This document shows, piece after piece, positions 18,121 through 27,000 of a DNA stretch of 64,000 nt. The position numbers and the translations under genes are program-made. Position 1 is the first letter of the stretch, and each line of letters opens with the position of its first letter. The stretch is from Paenibacillus xylanivorans (GTDB lineage: Bacteria; Bacillota; Bacilli; Paenibacillales; Paenibacillaceae): NCBI RefSeq assembly GCF_001280595.1, contig NZ_LITU01000053.1, forward strand, positions 227,779-291,778, written 5' to 3'. The notes beneath the pieces are model-generated. The model ran no database searches. It was not told the origin of the DNA and was given only the letters and a program-made list of their open reading frames with translations.

Positions 18121-18399
18121 TTATTGATTCACAATCGCTGTGATCTCTTCATCCAGATCAAGTCTTACATTCTCACGGTAAGCCCGAATGTCGTATTCAC
18201 TGTGCAGGTAGCGCAGGATCGCTTCAATCATGTTAGATTCGACCAGATACTGACTGCGGCCTTGAATCCAGACTTCAGCGGAATATCCCGTATCTTCTTC
18301 CCAGCTCAGTTCCACATTGACATCGGTTGGGCGTACACCCTTGCGTTCAGCCATGTGAATACAAATCGCGTTTACAATTTCATCCATGCTTAGAACCAT
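18121..18399 (-). CDS. YxcD-like DUF2653 protein, 92 aa
   Basis: Small acidic cytoplasmic protein. MDEIVNAICIHMAERKGVRP and VELSWEEDTGYSAEVWI resemble the DUF2653 (B. subtilis YxcD) pattern; function unknown. It starts 5 nt after the stop of the secreted Gly-rich protein gene, so the two are an operon. An internal ATG (18387) is an alternative start. Confidence 0.75.
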   Translation of the reverse strand: MVLSMDEIVNAICIHMAERKGVRPTDVNVELSWEEDTGYSAEVWIQGRSQYLVESNMIEAILRYLHSEYDIRAYRENVRLDLDEEITAIVNQ

Positions 18400-18404
18400 A
18401 GAGA

Positions 18405-18911
18405 TTAGTACCGTCCGTTTCTGTTGCGGTCATCATCATCACGATCATTTTTGCGGTCATAGCGACCATCGGCTGCTGGTTTACGGCGATTCGTAATGGC
18501 TCTGAACAGGGCCATCGCGAGCATCACGATCAGCATAATTGCGGCTACGTTTACGAGCAATCCAAGAATGTTACCCAAAGCTCCCATGCCACCGAACAAT
18601 CCGCCGAACATCATACCAGCAAGACCGCCCAGCATCATGCCTTTCATAAATCCACCGCCACCGCCGAAGAATCCGCCACGGTTAGTTGTAGCTGCTCCAG
18701 TGCTTGAGTTGTTATTCGTATTTGATTTGCTCACATTACTGTTGGAATCGGACTTCTTAGGTGTGTTAGTAAAGCTTTTTGTTCCCGATTTGAAACCGCC
18801 ACCACGTCTAGCATCGGCAGAATCCGGATTCGCGACTCCGACTGTTGCGAACAATAATGTAAAGGCCATGAAAACCATCATGAGATGTTTGATTCCGAAT
18901 TTTTTCTTCAT
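18405..18911 (-). CDS. Secreted or membrane-anchored Gly-rich protein, 168 aa
   Basis: N-terminal signal-like segment (positively charged MKKKFGIKH then a hydrophobic stretch to ~residue 27), an Arg/Gly and Ser/Asn-rich linker (about 35-75), a Gly/Phe/Met-rich region (80-110), a transmembrane helix (~112-135), and a charged Arg/Asp/Asn tail. The layout is similar to Tim44-domain-like small membrane proteins of Firmicutes, but no domain is certain. Operon with the YxcD-like gene downstream. Function unknown. Confidence 0.75.
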   Translation of the reverse strand: MKKKFGIKHLMMVFMAFTLLFATVGVANPDSADARRGGGFKSGTKSFTNTPKKSDSNSNVSKSNTNNNSSTGAATTNRGGFFGGGGGFMKGMMLGGLAGMMFGGLFGGMGALGNILGLLVNVAAIMLIVMLAMALFRAITNRRKPAADGRYDRKNDRDDDDRNRNGRY

Positions 18912-19010
18912 TGTAAAGATCGTAACCCCCCGATTAATTTGTTTGAATCACCCAAAATTGGGCCTTACTCAAGTAATACGGTCAACTTGCAGGAACGTTT
19001 CAAATTTTGT

Positions 19011-19577
19011 TTAATTTTCTGAATTACTTGGACAAGGATCCTGAATTGCCGCTTGACCATCGAGTAGTTGGGTAACCCAGTTACACCATTCGATGCCCGT
19101 TTGTGCGTTCATCAACCCTTTTTGTACCAGAATGTAGCTTCCGAATTCCCGACTGCCTACTCGCAAATTATCCTGAGGTATACGGGACTTCAAATCCTCG
19201 AAATAACGGATGCGTTCCAAAAACCAGTTTTTGCGCTCGTTCAGAATGCGTCTCATGCTTCCATCTTCCGCAATGCCTACACATAAAATACGCAGATTGA
19301 ACTCGTCACGCGTAACCGGAGCGGTAACGGGAGTGATCATCCATCCGAGCAGTTTTTCAATACCTTTTTCCGTGACTGCATACATTTTTTTGTCCGGTTT
19401 GTCAGACTGTTGCACCCAGCGGGAGGCTAAAAGCTCATCGTTTTCCATTTTGGAGAGGAGGGGATAGATCTGACTGTGTTTAGCCTGCCAATGTGGCTGG
19501 ATTTTCAGCATTAGATCATAACCTGATGACTCCTCGCGGGTAAGAAGCCCGAGCAATCCGTAGGAAAGTATGTTCAT
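19011..19577 (-). CDS. PadR-family transcriptional regulator, 188 aa
   Basis: MNILSYGLLGLLTREESSGYDLMLKIQPHW is a canonical PadR N-terminus; the recognition part HSQIYPLLSKMENDELLASRWV and wing KKMYAVTEKG follow, then a Vir-type helical C-terminus. The ATG at 19577 is 8 nt from AAGGAG; the ATG two codons earlier is too close to it. Stands alone between the Gly-rich operon and the carbonic anhydrase; target unknown. Confidence 0.88.
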   Translation of the reverse strand: MNILSYGLLGLLTREESSGYDLMLKIQPHWQAKHSQIYPLLSKMENDELLASRWVQQSDKPDKKMYAVTEKGIEKLLGWMITPVTAPVTRDEFNLRILCVGIAEDGSMRRILNERKNWFLERIRYFEDLKSRIPQDNLRVGSREFGSYILVQKGLMNAQTGIEWCNWVTQLLDGQAAIQDPCPSNSEN

Positions 19578-19710
19578 GCACATGTCTCCTTAATATTAGG
19601 GCTGGGCCAGCAAAAACAATAAAAATTGCTTTCTTTGACCGCTTTCATAAAAGTGTACACTGAAACTGTATGGTTTGACAACCTGACAGAACAACTGCCT
19701 CAATTTAGAC

Positions 19711-19741
19711 AAAAAAAGAGTGCGGACCCTGAGGTCCGCAC
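19711..19741 (-). terminator. Terminator of the carbonic anhydrase gene
   Basis: GTGCGGACC-CTGA-GGTCCGCAC perfect 9-bp stem; on the minus strand it is followed by TCTTTTTTT. Confidence 0.9.
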
Positions 19742-19752
19742 CCAAAACCATT

Positions 19753-20328
19753 TTAGAGAGATGTCTGTTGCCCATAGCCCTCTGCGACAAGATCAAGTTC
19801 ACCTGTATAGGAATCGATGACCATGCCGTGGACGGGTACATTGGGCGGAAGCAATGGATGTTTCTTGATCACATCCACAGTATGTTTTACCCCTTCTTCA
19901 ACACTGTCAAACCCGCGTAACCACTTTTGCAAACGAATGCCCGAGTTCTCCAGCGTGCTCATGACTTCCTCAGATACACCCCGTTCGACCATATGTCCAA
20001 TCATGGTCTCAGCGTGTAGGGAAGCCATACCACATTCCGTATGTCCAACAACCAGTACTTCATCGGCACCAAGCTCATAGATGGCGACAAGAACACTACG
20101 CATAACAGACCCGAAAGGTTGAGAGATGATTGCGCCAGCGTTTTTGATGATTTTTACATCGCCATTCTTCAGGTTCATGGCCTTGGGCAGCATCTCCACC
20201 AGACGGGTATCCATACAAGTAATGATGACCATCTTTTTGGTTGGGAATTTGCCAGCCGTATACTTTTCGTATTCTTTAGTCTCGACAAATGTTTTGTTGT
20301 AAGCCAGAATCTCTTGAATGTTGTTCAT
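19753..20328 (-). CDS. Beta-class carbonic anhydrase, 191 aa
   Basis: Zinc enzyme interconverting CO2 and bicarbonate. From ATG 20328 (8 nt after AGGAGG) the zinc ligands are Cys38 (TCMDTRL), His96 and Cys99 (GHTECGM), with the Asp40-Arg42 dyad. This is the YvdA/YtiB-like small subgroup without an N-terminal extension. Cytosolic. Divergent from the M32 carboxypeptidase, with a long inverted repeat between them that covers its probable promoter. Confidence 0.92.
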   Translation of the reverse strand: MNNIQEILAYNKTFVETKEYEKYTAGKFPTKKMVIITCMDTRLVEMLPKAMNLKNGDVKIIKNAGAIISQPFGSVMRSVLVAIYELGADEVLVVGHTECGMASLHAETMIGHMVERGVSEEVMSTLENSGIRLQKWLRGFDSVEEGVKHTVDVIKKHPLLPPNVPVHGMVIDSYTGELDLVAEGYGQQTSL

Positions 20329-20425
20329 GTCCATTGCCTCCTGTTATCCAATACGATGAGCACAGCCCTTGCATCAAATGCAGCTTGTCCTACGTCCTTT
20401 GGTTTCATTTATTATACCACGGTCA

Positions 20426-20469
20426 GCAAATTGCATTATCCCGTGATTTAGAGGAATAATGCAATTTGC
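20426..20469. repeat. Perfect 14-bp inverted repeat between carbonic anhydrase and carboxypeptidase genes
   Basis: GCAAATTGCATTAT and ATAATGCAATTTGC, 16 bp apart. The left arm lies where the -35 of the minus-strand promoter should be (TATAAT on the minus strand at 20411-20416). A divergent intergenic position argues against a terminator and for an operator. No known regulator binding consensus is recognised. Confidence 0.75.
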
Positions 20470-20481
20470 ATCTGTTAAAAG

Positions 20482-20510
20482 TTGATTATACGCATTGCAA
20501 AAAGTATCAT
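20482..20510 (+). promoter_or_regulatory. Candidate promoter of the M32 carboxypeptidase gene
   Basis: TTGATT, 17-bp spacer, TATCAT; 13 bp downstream of the inverted repeat at 20426-20469 and ~40 bp before the start codon. Confidence 0.5.
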
Positions 20511-20552
20511 CAATAGGGAATCTAACATTTTTTGAAGAGGTGAACGTTAACA

Positions 20553-22067
20553 ATGGAACAACAAACACAGCAACAGCTGGAATCCTTCCGTAATCTGGCT
20601 CGCAAAATCAAGAGTTATCATGAAGCCATTGGTTTGCTTCACTGGGATCTGCGCACAGGTGCGCCCAAAAAAGGTGTACCGACACGTTCGGAAACACTTG
20701 GGATGCTGTCGACCGAAGCATTTAAACTGCAAACCTCGGCTGACATGAAATCCTACCTGGATACGTTAACAAGTCCAGCGGTGCTGGAACAGCTGGAAGA
20801 TATCGACCGCCGTCAGGTGGAAGATTGCCAGAAAGAATATGATCGTAGTCAGTCCGTACCCCCGGAAAAAGTACAAGCGTATACCGTACTCACCGCCAAA
20901 TCGGAAACGGCATGGGAAGATGCCAAGCATAATAGCGATTTTGCAGGTTTCTCTCCTTACCTCACCGATATTGTGAAGCTCAAACAAGAGTTCATTGACT
21001 ACTGGGGTGTGAAAGATACTCGTTATGATACCCTTCTTGATATGTATGAGCCGGAACTAACGGTTGAAAAGGTGGACGCGGTATTCGCCCGTCTCAAAGC
21101 CCGTTTGGTGCCCCTGCAAGAGAAAATCAATGCGTCGGCCAACAAACCGAACACGGAGTTCTTGAACCAGTTGTTTGACAAGGATCAACAGGAAAAATTC
21201 AGTCTGTTTATTTTGGAACAGATGGGTTATGACTTTGAAGCCGGAAGACTCGATGAGAGTGTTCACCCGTTCGCAACGGGCCTGAATCCGGGGGATGTGC
21301 GGATCACGACGAACTATTTGCAGGATGATGTGACAAGTGCGGTCTTCAGTTCACTGCACGAAGGCGGACACGCCCTATATGAACAAAATATTGACGACAG
21401 TCTGGCTGGTACTCTTCTTGCCGAAGGAACGTCCATGGGTATCCACGAATCCCAGTCGCGCCTTTGGGAAAATATGATTGGCCGCAGTCTTCCATTTTGG
21501 ACGCGTTATTATAAAGATTTGCAACAGCACTTCCCTCAATTAAGCGAGGTTGAGCTGGAAGACTTCTACCGGGCGATTAACCGGGTGGAAAGCTCCTTGA
21601 TCCGGATTGAAGCTGATGAGCTTACGTACAATCTGCACATCATCATTCGTTATGAAATTGAGAAAATGCTGTTTAACGAAGGCCTGGAAGTGAAGGACCT
21701 GCCAGAGACCTGGAATGCCAAATACAAGGAATACCTCGGCATCGTGCCACCGAATGATGGCATGGGTGTGCTTCAGGATGTTCACTGGTCGGGTGGTGAC
21801 TTTGGTTACTTTGCTTCATACTCGCTCGGCAATATGTATGCTGCACAGATTCTACATACACTGCGCAAAGAAATGCCGGAGTTTGATGCCCATATTACTG
21901 ATGGGAATCTGATTCCAATCAAGGAATGGCTGACGGACAAAATTTATCGTTATGGCAAAAGCCGTACACCTTCCGAATTGATTGTGGCCGTAACGGGTGA
22001 AGAGTTGAACCCTGACTATTTGGCTGATTATCTGGAAGCGAAATATACCGAGATTTACAAGCTGTAG
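20553..22067 (+). CDS. M32-family metallocarboxypeptidase, 504 aa
   Basis: Removes C-terminal amino acids from peptides. Zinc motif HEGGH at residues 269-273 (SSLHEGGHALYE), the third ligand in IHESQSR (Glu299). The IRIEADELTYNLHIIIRYEIEK and DVHWSGGDFGYFASYSLGNMYA blocks are characteristic of family M32. Cytosolic, all-helical. ATG follows GAAGAGGTG. Closed by a terminator at 22097. Confidence 0.93.
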   Translation: MEQQTQQQLESFRNLARKIKSYHEAIGLLHWDLRTGAPKKGVPTRSETLGMLSTEAFKLQTSADMKSYLDTLTSPAVLEQLEDIDRRQVEDCQKEYDRSQSVPPEKVQAYTVLTAKSETAWEDAKHNSDFAGFSPYLTDIVKLKQEFIDYWGVKDTRYDTLLDMYEPELTVEKVDAVFARLKARLVPLQEKINASANKPNTEFLNQLFDKDQQEKFSLFILEQMGYDFEAGRLDESVHPFATGLNPGDVRITTNYLQDDVTSAVFSSLHEGGHALYEQNIDDSLAGTLLAEGTSMGIHESQSRLWENMIGRSLPFWTRYYKDLQQHFPQLSEVELEDFYRAINRVESSLIRIEADELTYNLHIIIRYEIEKMLFNEGLEVKDLPETWNAKYKEYLGIVPPNDGMGVLQDVHWSGGDFGYFASYSLGNMYAAQILHTLRKEMPEFDAHITDGNLIPIKEWLTDKIYRYGKSRTPSELIVAVTGEELNPDYLADYLEAKYTEIYKL

Positions 22068-22096
22068 GACAGCTATAACATCATCATCCAATTTTT

Positions 22097-22131
22097 GAAG
22101 AGCGGGGCAGGATTGCCCGGCTCTTCTTTTG
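22097..22131 (+). terminator. Terminator after the carboxypeptidase gene
   Basis: GAAGAGC-GGGGCA / TGCCCG-GCTCTTC stem with a GGAT loop, followed by TTTT. Confidence 0.85.
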
Positions 22132-22214
22132 CATGCAAGTTCTTAACCTTTTGCTGGGCATCAGCATATTCATAGTAGAGAGAACAGCTGAAACCAGTGA
22201 AGGAGGGAAATATC

Positions 22215-23219
22215 ATGAAATACACGCCCTGGTTCATCCGGGCCATCGTCATTTTGCTCATTATCATTGTGGCTCTCACCAGCTGCAATAAAGATAAGGA
22301 TGAAAACAAAATTACGATTGGTGAAGTCACACGTTCTGTGTTTTACGCACCGGAGTATGTGGCTGTGGCCCAAGGTTTTTTTGAGGAACAGGGGCTTGAA
22401 GTGGACATTCAGACGACGGCTGGCGGAGACAAAACGATGGCAGCATTGCTTGCAGGCTCAGTAGACATCGCATTGGTCGGAGCAGAGACGTCTATTTATG
22501 TCTACCAACAAGGCGCAGAAGATCCGGTTATTAACTTTGCTCAGCTTACACAGACGGACGGAACGTTTCTGTTTGCTCGTAATCCCGATGGCGAATTCAA
22601 TTGGGATCAACTGAAACAGAGTACATTCCTTGGGCAAAGAAAAGGTGGCATGCCTCAAATGGCAGGCGAATTCACGCTGAAAAAACATGGCATTGATCCG
22701 CAGAATGATCTGGAATTGATTCAAAATGTGGATTTTGCCAACATTGCTTCTGCATTTGCTTCAGGTACGGGGGATTATGTGCAGCTGTTTGAACCTCAGG
22801 CTTCTATCTTTGAGAAAGAGGGCCGCGGCAAGGTTGTAGCCTCGTTTGGAACAGAAAGTGGTCATCTGCCTTATACGGTCTTCATGACCAAACAAAGCTA
22901 TATCAACGATAACAAGGCCATCGTTCAGAAGTTCACTAACGGCTTGCACAAAGCACAAGCTTGGGTAGATTCCCATACGGCTGAAGAAATCGCCGAAGTG
23001 ATCAAGCCCTATTTCAAAGATATCGATCCGGCCATTCTGGTAAGCAGTGTGAACCGTTACAAGGAGCAGGGCACATATGCAACCGATCCAATCATTGATG
23101 AGGATGAATGGAATAATTTGCTGGACGTCATGAGTGCTGCGGGAGAACTGAAACAGCGGGTGGATTCTCAAACGATTGTCGATAACTCCTATGCAGAACA
23201 AGCAGCATCAACGAAGTAA
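22215..23219 (+). CDS. SsuA/NMT1-type ABC transporter substrate-binding lipoprotein
   Basis: Extracytoplasmic solute receptor. Signal helix residues ~8-22, then lipobox LTSC with Cys24 for lipidation. The mature N-terminus ITIGEVTRSVFYAPEYVAVAQGFFEEQGL is typical of nitrate/sulfonate/taurine or thiamine-precursor binding proteins. ATG 22215 follows GGAGGG. First gene of a three-gene importer (receptor, ATPase, permease) laid out like B. subtilis ytlA-ytlC-ytlD. The substrate is not determined: aliphatic sulfonate or thiamine-pyrimidine precursors are the usual choices. Confidence 0.88.
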   Translation: MKYTPWFIRAIVILLIIIVALTSCNKDKDENKITIGEVTRSVFYAPEYVAVAQGFFEEQGLEVDIQTTAGGDKTMAALLAGSVDIALVGAETSIYVYQQGAEDPVINFAQLTQTDGTFLFARNPDGEFNWDQLKQSTFLGQRKGGMPQMAGEFTLKKHGIDPQNDLELIQNVDFANIASAFASGTGDYVQLFEPQASIFEKEGRGKVVASFGTESGHLPYTVFMTKQSYINDNKAIVQKFTNGLHKAQAWVDSHTAEEIAEVIKPYFKDIDPAILVSSVNRYKEQGTYATDPIIDEDEWNNLLDVMSAAGELKQRVDSQTIVDNSYAEQAASTK

Positions 23220-23249
23220 CCAGGTATTCAGGAAAGGACGTGAGCATGT

Positions 23250-24074
23250 ATGCCTGAATCCGAAACGGTGATCAGACTGGAAGGGATTTCGCAAGTCTAT
23301 GTCAGTGAGCGTGAAGCATCACTGGTTATCGAAAATTTAAATCTTCAGGTCGAGCAAGGAGAGTTTGTTAGTCTTGTCGGCCCAAGCGGCTGTGGTAAAA
23401 CTACATTGCTGTCGATCATCGCCGGGCTGCTCACACCGACCGCAGGCGAGGTCAAGGTTAAGGGAAAACGCATCGAAGGTCCGTCTGCCCAGATCGGCTA
23501 TATGCTGCAACAGGATTATCTGTTTCCGTGGCGTACCATTTTGGAAAATGCCCAGATCGGACTTGAACTGACAGGTACCCTCAATGAACAGAGTCGTGAG
23601 CGTACACGTGAGCTGTTGGCAGGTATGGGGCTGGCTGGCACCGAAAGCCAGTATCCTTCCGAGTTGTCCGGGGGCATGAGGCAACGGGTGGCTTTGGTAC
23701 GTACATTGGCTACAGACCCGGGAATACTGTTGCTGGATGAACCCTTCTCCGCACTCGATTATCAAACTAAGCTGCAGCTGGAGGATCTGGTCTCAGACAC
23801 ATTGAAGAAATCCGGCAAAACTTCGGTGCTTGTTACCCATGATCTGTCCGAAGCTATTGCCGTCAGTGACCGCGTCATTGTGCTTGATCGCAATCCGGGT
23901 CGCATTCGGCGGGAGTTCATCATTCCCGAAGATCTGCGGAACGCACAACCTTTTTACGCAAGGGAGCAGCCAGGGTTCAATGAGCTGTTTCAGGCGTTAT
24001 GGAGTGAACTGGATCAGTCGGAGGAGGTGAGAAGAACGGGTGAATCAGACGAACCAGAAGCAGGAAATGCGTGA
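23250..24074 (+). CDS. ABC transporter ATPase (SsuB/YtlC type), 274 aa
   Basis: Cytoplasmic ATPase of the importer. Walker A GPSGCGKTT, Q-loop QQDYLFPW (the FPW is typical of the nitrate/sulfonate/taurine class), signature LSGGMRQR, Walker B GILLLDEPF, H-loop VTHDLSEA. Translation starts at ATG 23250, 30 nt after the receptor gene. The last 35 nt overlap the permease gene, indicating coupled translation. Confidence 0.93.
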   Translation: MPESETVIRLEGISQVYVSEREASLVIENLNLQVEQGEFVSLVGPSGCGKTTLLSIIAGLLTPTAGEVKVKGKRIEGPSAQIGYMLQQDYLFPWRTILENAQIGLELTGTLNEQSRERTRELLAGMGLAGTESQYPSELSGGMRQRVALVRTLATDPGILLLDEPFSALDYQTKLQLEDLVSDTLKKSGKTSVLVTHDLSEAIAVSDRVIVLDRNPGRIRREFIIPEDLRNAQPFYAREQPGFNELFQALWSELDQSEEVRRTGESDEPEAGNA

Positions 24075-24873
24075 TGATTGGATGAGACAGCTGCACCAAA
24101 GCCATATTCAGCAGGTTGCCAGATGGCGACATAAAGTGCTGGCGGTGCAGCTGTCCATGCTGGTGTTTATGTTTTTGCTGTGGGAGCTGGCGGGAAGGCT
24201 GCGCTGGATTGATGTGCTCTTGTTCAGTTATCCCAGCAAAATTTTCAATCAGATTTGGAAGGACATCGTCAGTGGAGAACTATGGGCGCATGTCGGGGTA
24301 ACCGTAGGGGAAACGGCAGTAGGCTTTTTGCTGGGGACACTCGTCGGAACACTGCTTGCGGTTCTGATCTGGTGGTCTCCTTTTTTGTCCAAAGTGCTTG
24401 ATCCCTATATGGTCGTGTTCAACAGCATGCCAAAGGTAGCGCTGGGTCCAATCTTTATCGTCATGTTTGGTGCAGGATTTACGGCCATTGTCATGACGAC
24501 TTTGTCAATTACAGTCATTATTACTACACTTGTCGTGTATAACAGTTTTAATGAAGTAGATCAGAACTATATTAAGGTTATCCGTACGTTTGGTGGCGAT
24601 CGCTCCGAGATTTTTACCAAAGTAGTATTGCCCGCATCGTTTCCTGCCATTGTCTCTACATTAAAAGTAAACGTGGGGATGGCCTGGGTCGGTGTGATTG
24701 TGGGTGAATTTCTGGTCGCCAAGCAGGGACTGGGCTATCTGATCATCTATGGATTTCAAGTGTTCAACTTTACCCTTGTTCTATCGAGCCTGTTGATTAT
24801 TGCCGCTGTAGCCACAGCGATGTACCAACTCGTTGTATATGTAGAACGCAAGCTGCTGGCAGGACGCAGGTAA
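24040..24873 (+). CDS. ABC transporter permease (SsuC/YtlD type), 277 aa
   Basis: Inner-membrane channel subunit with about six helices. The EAA loop (NQNYIKVIRTFGGDRSEIFTKVVLPA region) and GMAWVGVIVGEFLVAKQGLGYLI are characteristic. GTG start at 24040 is 9 nt after GGAGGTGA and overlaps the ATPase gene by 35 nt. Completes the three-gene importer; no terminator is obvious after it. Confidence 0.92.
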   Translation: MNQTNQKQEMRDDWMRQLHQSHIQQVARWRHKVLAVQLSMLVFMFLLWELAGRLRWIDVLLFSYPSKIFNQIWKDIVSGELWAHVGVTVGETAVGFLLGTLVGTLLAVLIWWSPFLSKVLDPYMVVFNSMPKVALGPIFIVMFGAGFTAIVMTTLSITVIITTLVVYNSFNEVDQNYIKVIRTFGGDRSEIFTKVVLPASFPAIVSTLKVNVGMAWVGVIVGEFLVAKQGLGYLIIYGFQVFNFTLVLSSLLIIAAVATAMYQLVVYVERKLLAGRR

Positions 24874-24943
24874 TTTTGCAAAGCATGCGCGTGTTTAAAA
24901 GAGAACCCTTCGATATGTATACAATTTCACAAGAGGTGTCACG

Positions 24944-25117
24944 TTGCCCGAACCCGTAAAATCAAGTACCATACAATTACGAATATTCCGCGCAGTCCGG
25001 AATGAATGCGACGATTGGAGAAGGGGCCTAGAGGCTTTTCGTCGGATCAATCAAATTGCCAGCGTCCCTCATCCGGGGCGCGTTATTGTGACCGACATGC
25101 ACATGCATGTCGGTTGA
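24944..25117 (+). CDS. Possible small protein, 57 aa, TTG start
   Basis: A short open frame in the 457-bp gap after the ABC permease. TTG at 24944 is placed 5 nt after AGAGGTG, a good ribosome-binding site. The product is soluble and Arg-rich (LPEPVKSSTIQLRIFRAVRN at the start, ending VTDMHMHVG). No family recognised. The last codons coincide with a perfect hairpin at 25091-25114. Could be a real micro-gene or a chance frame. Confidence 0.4.
   Translation: MPEPVKSSTIQLRIFRAVRNECDDWRRGLEAFRRINQIASVPHPGRVIVTDMHMHVG
25091..25114 (+). repeat. Perfect 10-bp hairpin at the end of the small frame
   Basis: ACCGACATGC-ACAT-GCATGTCGGT, with a four-base loop. No T-run follows, so it is a weak terminator candidate at best. 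It may end the importer operon transcript or stabilise its 3' end. Confidence 0.6.
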
Positions 25118-25197
25118 TGCCGTTTATGAGTTTAGTAGCGAATTGAGATATGCTGTTCTTCCAGATACAATTCTTTTGATTAGAGAAGAAATGGTTT

Positions 25198-25228
25198 TTG
25201 ACAGGATGTGTAATACTAGGGATATGAT
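25198..25228 (+). promoter_or_regulatory. Candidate promoter before the aromatic-acid-exporter-like gene
   Basis: TTGACA and TATGAT, 19 bp apart (2 bp longer than ideal). A short inverted repeat TGACAG-N6-CTGTCA follows at 25232-25249. The rest of 25118-25330 holds nothing further. Confidence 0.4.
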
Positions 25229-25330
25229 ATATGACAGTAGACGCTGTCAGGCATTGGACAAGCGCTCATCTGGATAGGCATGGCTCGCTGGCTTTGACAT
25301 TTTTGCAGCTTAGAGGAGAGGGAATGTTAG

Positions 25331-26308
25331 ATGGGTTTTAGGGTGATTAAAACCGCAATAGCCGCGCTGATGGCCGTGCTGATTGCGGACTGGTGCGGCC
25401 TGCCTGGGCCAACATCAGCTGGCTTGCTAGCCATTCTTGGCGTTGATGTGACACGAAAAAGAAGTATTCGCACCATATCTGCCAGATTCTTCGCTTCCGT
25501 AGTGGGGCTTTTATTTGCAAGTGTACTTTTTCACTTTCTCGGCTTCCATTATTGGGTACTGGCGGTCTACATACTGATTGCGTTTCCCGTTATCGTTCGG
25601 GCGGGATTCAAGGAAGGCATTGTGACGGGTTCTGTCGTGGTGTTCCGGGTATTTGGCGGCGGTGAAATGGATGTACATGTGATTTTGGTTCAAATTGGAC
25701 TGCTGCTGATTGGTCTCGGTTCAGCGATGGTTGTCAATCTGGCCTATATGCCGGCTGCGGACCCGCAGATGCTGCGTATTCGCAAAAGAATTGATGAATT
25801 ATTCTCGGTCATCTTCAAGGAGTTTGCAGCCACGCTACGCAATCCGAATGAAGTATGGGCAGGAAAAGAGCTAATCGAAGCCGATAAGGCTGTGCTAGGC
25901 GGCATTGAAGCGGCCAAACGTTCATTGGAGAATCAGGTCATCCACCCGAACGAGGGATGGAGTGTTTATTTTTATATGCGCAAAACGCAACTGGATTCCA
26001 TCCAGCATATGATGCATCTGGTATCCCAGATCTATCAGAAGATGCCGCATGCGGAAATGGTATCGGAGCTGTTCGACCAGCTTAGTCAGGATGTACTCAC
26101 TGAATCTTACACCGGACGTACGGAAAAACTTCTCGCAGATGTGCAAGAAGAATTCAAGCAAATGGAGTTACCGGATACAAGGGAAGAATTCGAGATTCGT
26201 TCCGCGATTCTCCAGTTGTGCCGGGAACTCGCGCTGTATCTGAAAATAGCCAAGAAGGACAAAGCACCGTCTCCGGTATCGGACCGGTCCCAATCTACAA
26301 ATGAATAA
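25331..26308 (+). CDS. Aromatic acid exporter-like (DUF939/ArAE_1) membrane protein, 325 aa
   Basis: Four to five hydrophobic helices in the first ~135 residues (begins MGFRVIKTAIAALMAVLIADWCGL; SAGLLAILGVDVTRKRS is typical) and a long soluble helical C-terminal half (residues 145-310). This matches the DUF939/aromatic acid exporter family of Firmicutes. ATG follows GGAGAGGG by 8 nt. It precedes cotE by 75 bp. Transport activity is inferred from family membership only. Confidence 0.85.
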   Translation: MGFRVIKTAIAALMAVLIADWCGLPGPTSAGLLAILGVDVTRKRSIRTISARFFASVVGLLFASVLFHFLGFHYWVLAVYILIAFPVIVRAGFKEGIVTGSVVVFRVFGGGEMDVHVILVQIGLLLIGLGSAMVVNLAYMPAADPQMLRIRKRIDELFSVIFKEFAATLRNPNEVWAGKELIEADKAVLGGIEAAKRSLENQVIHPNEGWSVYFYMRKTQLDSIQHMMHLVSQIYQKMPHAEMVSELFDQLSQDVLTESYTGRTEKLLADVQEEFKQMELPDTREEFEIRSAILQLCRELALYLKIAKKDKAPSPVSDRSQSTNE

Positions 26309-26319
26309 TAGAAAATAGT

Positions 26320-26350
26320 TGTCACCCTAGACGGATGCCCTGCATACACT
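26320..26350 (+). promoter_or_regulatory. Candidate sporulation (sigma-E/sigma-K) promoter of cotE
   Basis: CATACACT at 26343-26350 matches the sigma-E -10 element (CATACAnT). The -35 region 14 bp upstream (TCACCCT) matches poorly for sigma-E but contains the AC typical of sigma-K. cotE is mother-cell expressed in Bacillus, which supports this. Confidence 0.45.
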
Positions 26351-26383
26351 TGTAAAGAATGATTGTATGGAGGAGGTTTAAAG

Positions 26384-26944
26384 ATGTCATTGAGTCATAA
26401 ACATCAATGTAGAGAGATCATCACGAAGGCGATCTGCGGCAAAGGTCGTAAGTTCTCTACCGTAACACATACCGTGACTCCGCCACATGGTCCGACCAGT
26501 ATTTTGGGGGCTTGGATTATCAACCACCAATATGAAGCCGTATCAGCGGGGGACGGAATTGAAGTTATTGGTACTTACGATATCAACATTTGGTATTCCT
26601 ATGACAAAAATTCGCAAACGGATGTAGCCAAAGAAACAGTGTCGTATGTAGAACATGTGCCTTTGTCCTATCTGGATCCGAAACACCGGGCTGCCACTGT
26701 AGAGGTATCTGCGGATGCAACGCAGGAACCGAGCTGTGTGGAAGCCACGGTGTCGGCAGGTGGAGGCAGCGTAATTATCCGGGTAGAACGGGAATTCGCT
26801 GTTGAACTGGTCGCCGAGACCAAAGTTTGTGTAAAAGTATGCACGGATGGCTGTGGGGATTACGAAGACAAGGATTATGACTTCGGCAGTGGAGATGGAG
26901 ATTATGACGATCTCGATCCCGACCTGCTTGACGATGAGCTGTAA
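26384..26944 (+). CDS. cotE: Outer spore coat morphogenetic protein CotE
   Basis: Organises the outer spore coat in the mother cell. The start MSLSHKHQCREIITKAICGKGRK and the core THTVTPPHGPTSILGAWIINHQY followed by NIWYSYDKNSQTDVAKETVSY are CotE hallmarks. The C-terminus is a strongly acidic Asp/Glu/Gly tail (about residues 155-186). ATG 26384 follows GGAGGAGG. In Bacillus cotE also lies just before mutS; here an amidoligase gene is inserted between them. A terminator follows at 27001. Confidence 0.95.
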   Translation: MSLSHKHQCREIITKAICGKGRKFSTVTHTVTPPHGPTSILGAWIINHQYEAVSAGDGIEVIGTYDINIWYSYDKNSQTDVAKETVSYVEHVPLSYLDPKHRAATVEVSADATQEPSCVEATVSAGGGSVIIRVEREFAVELVAETKVCVKVCTDGCGDYEDKDYDFGSGDGDYDDLDPDLLDDEL

Positions 26945-27000
26945 GCTCAGCGCTTTTGATTCATAAACTTAAGGTATTATATGCGCCGCAAGCGGCAGTG

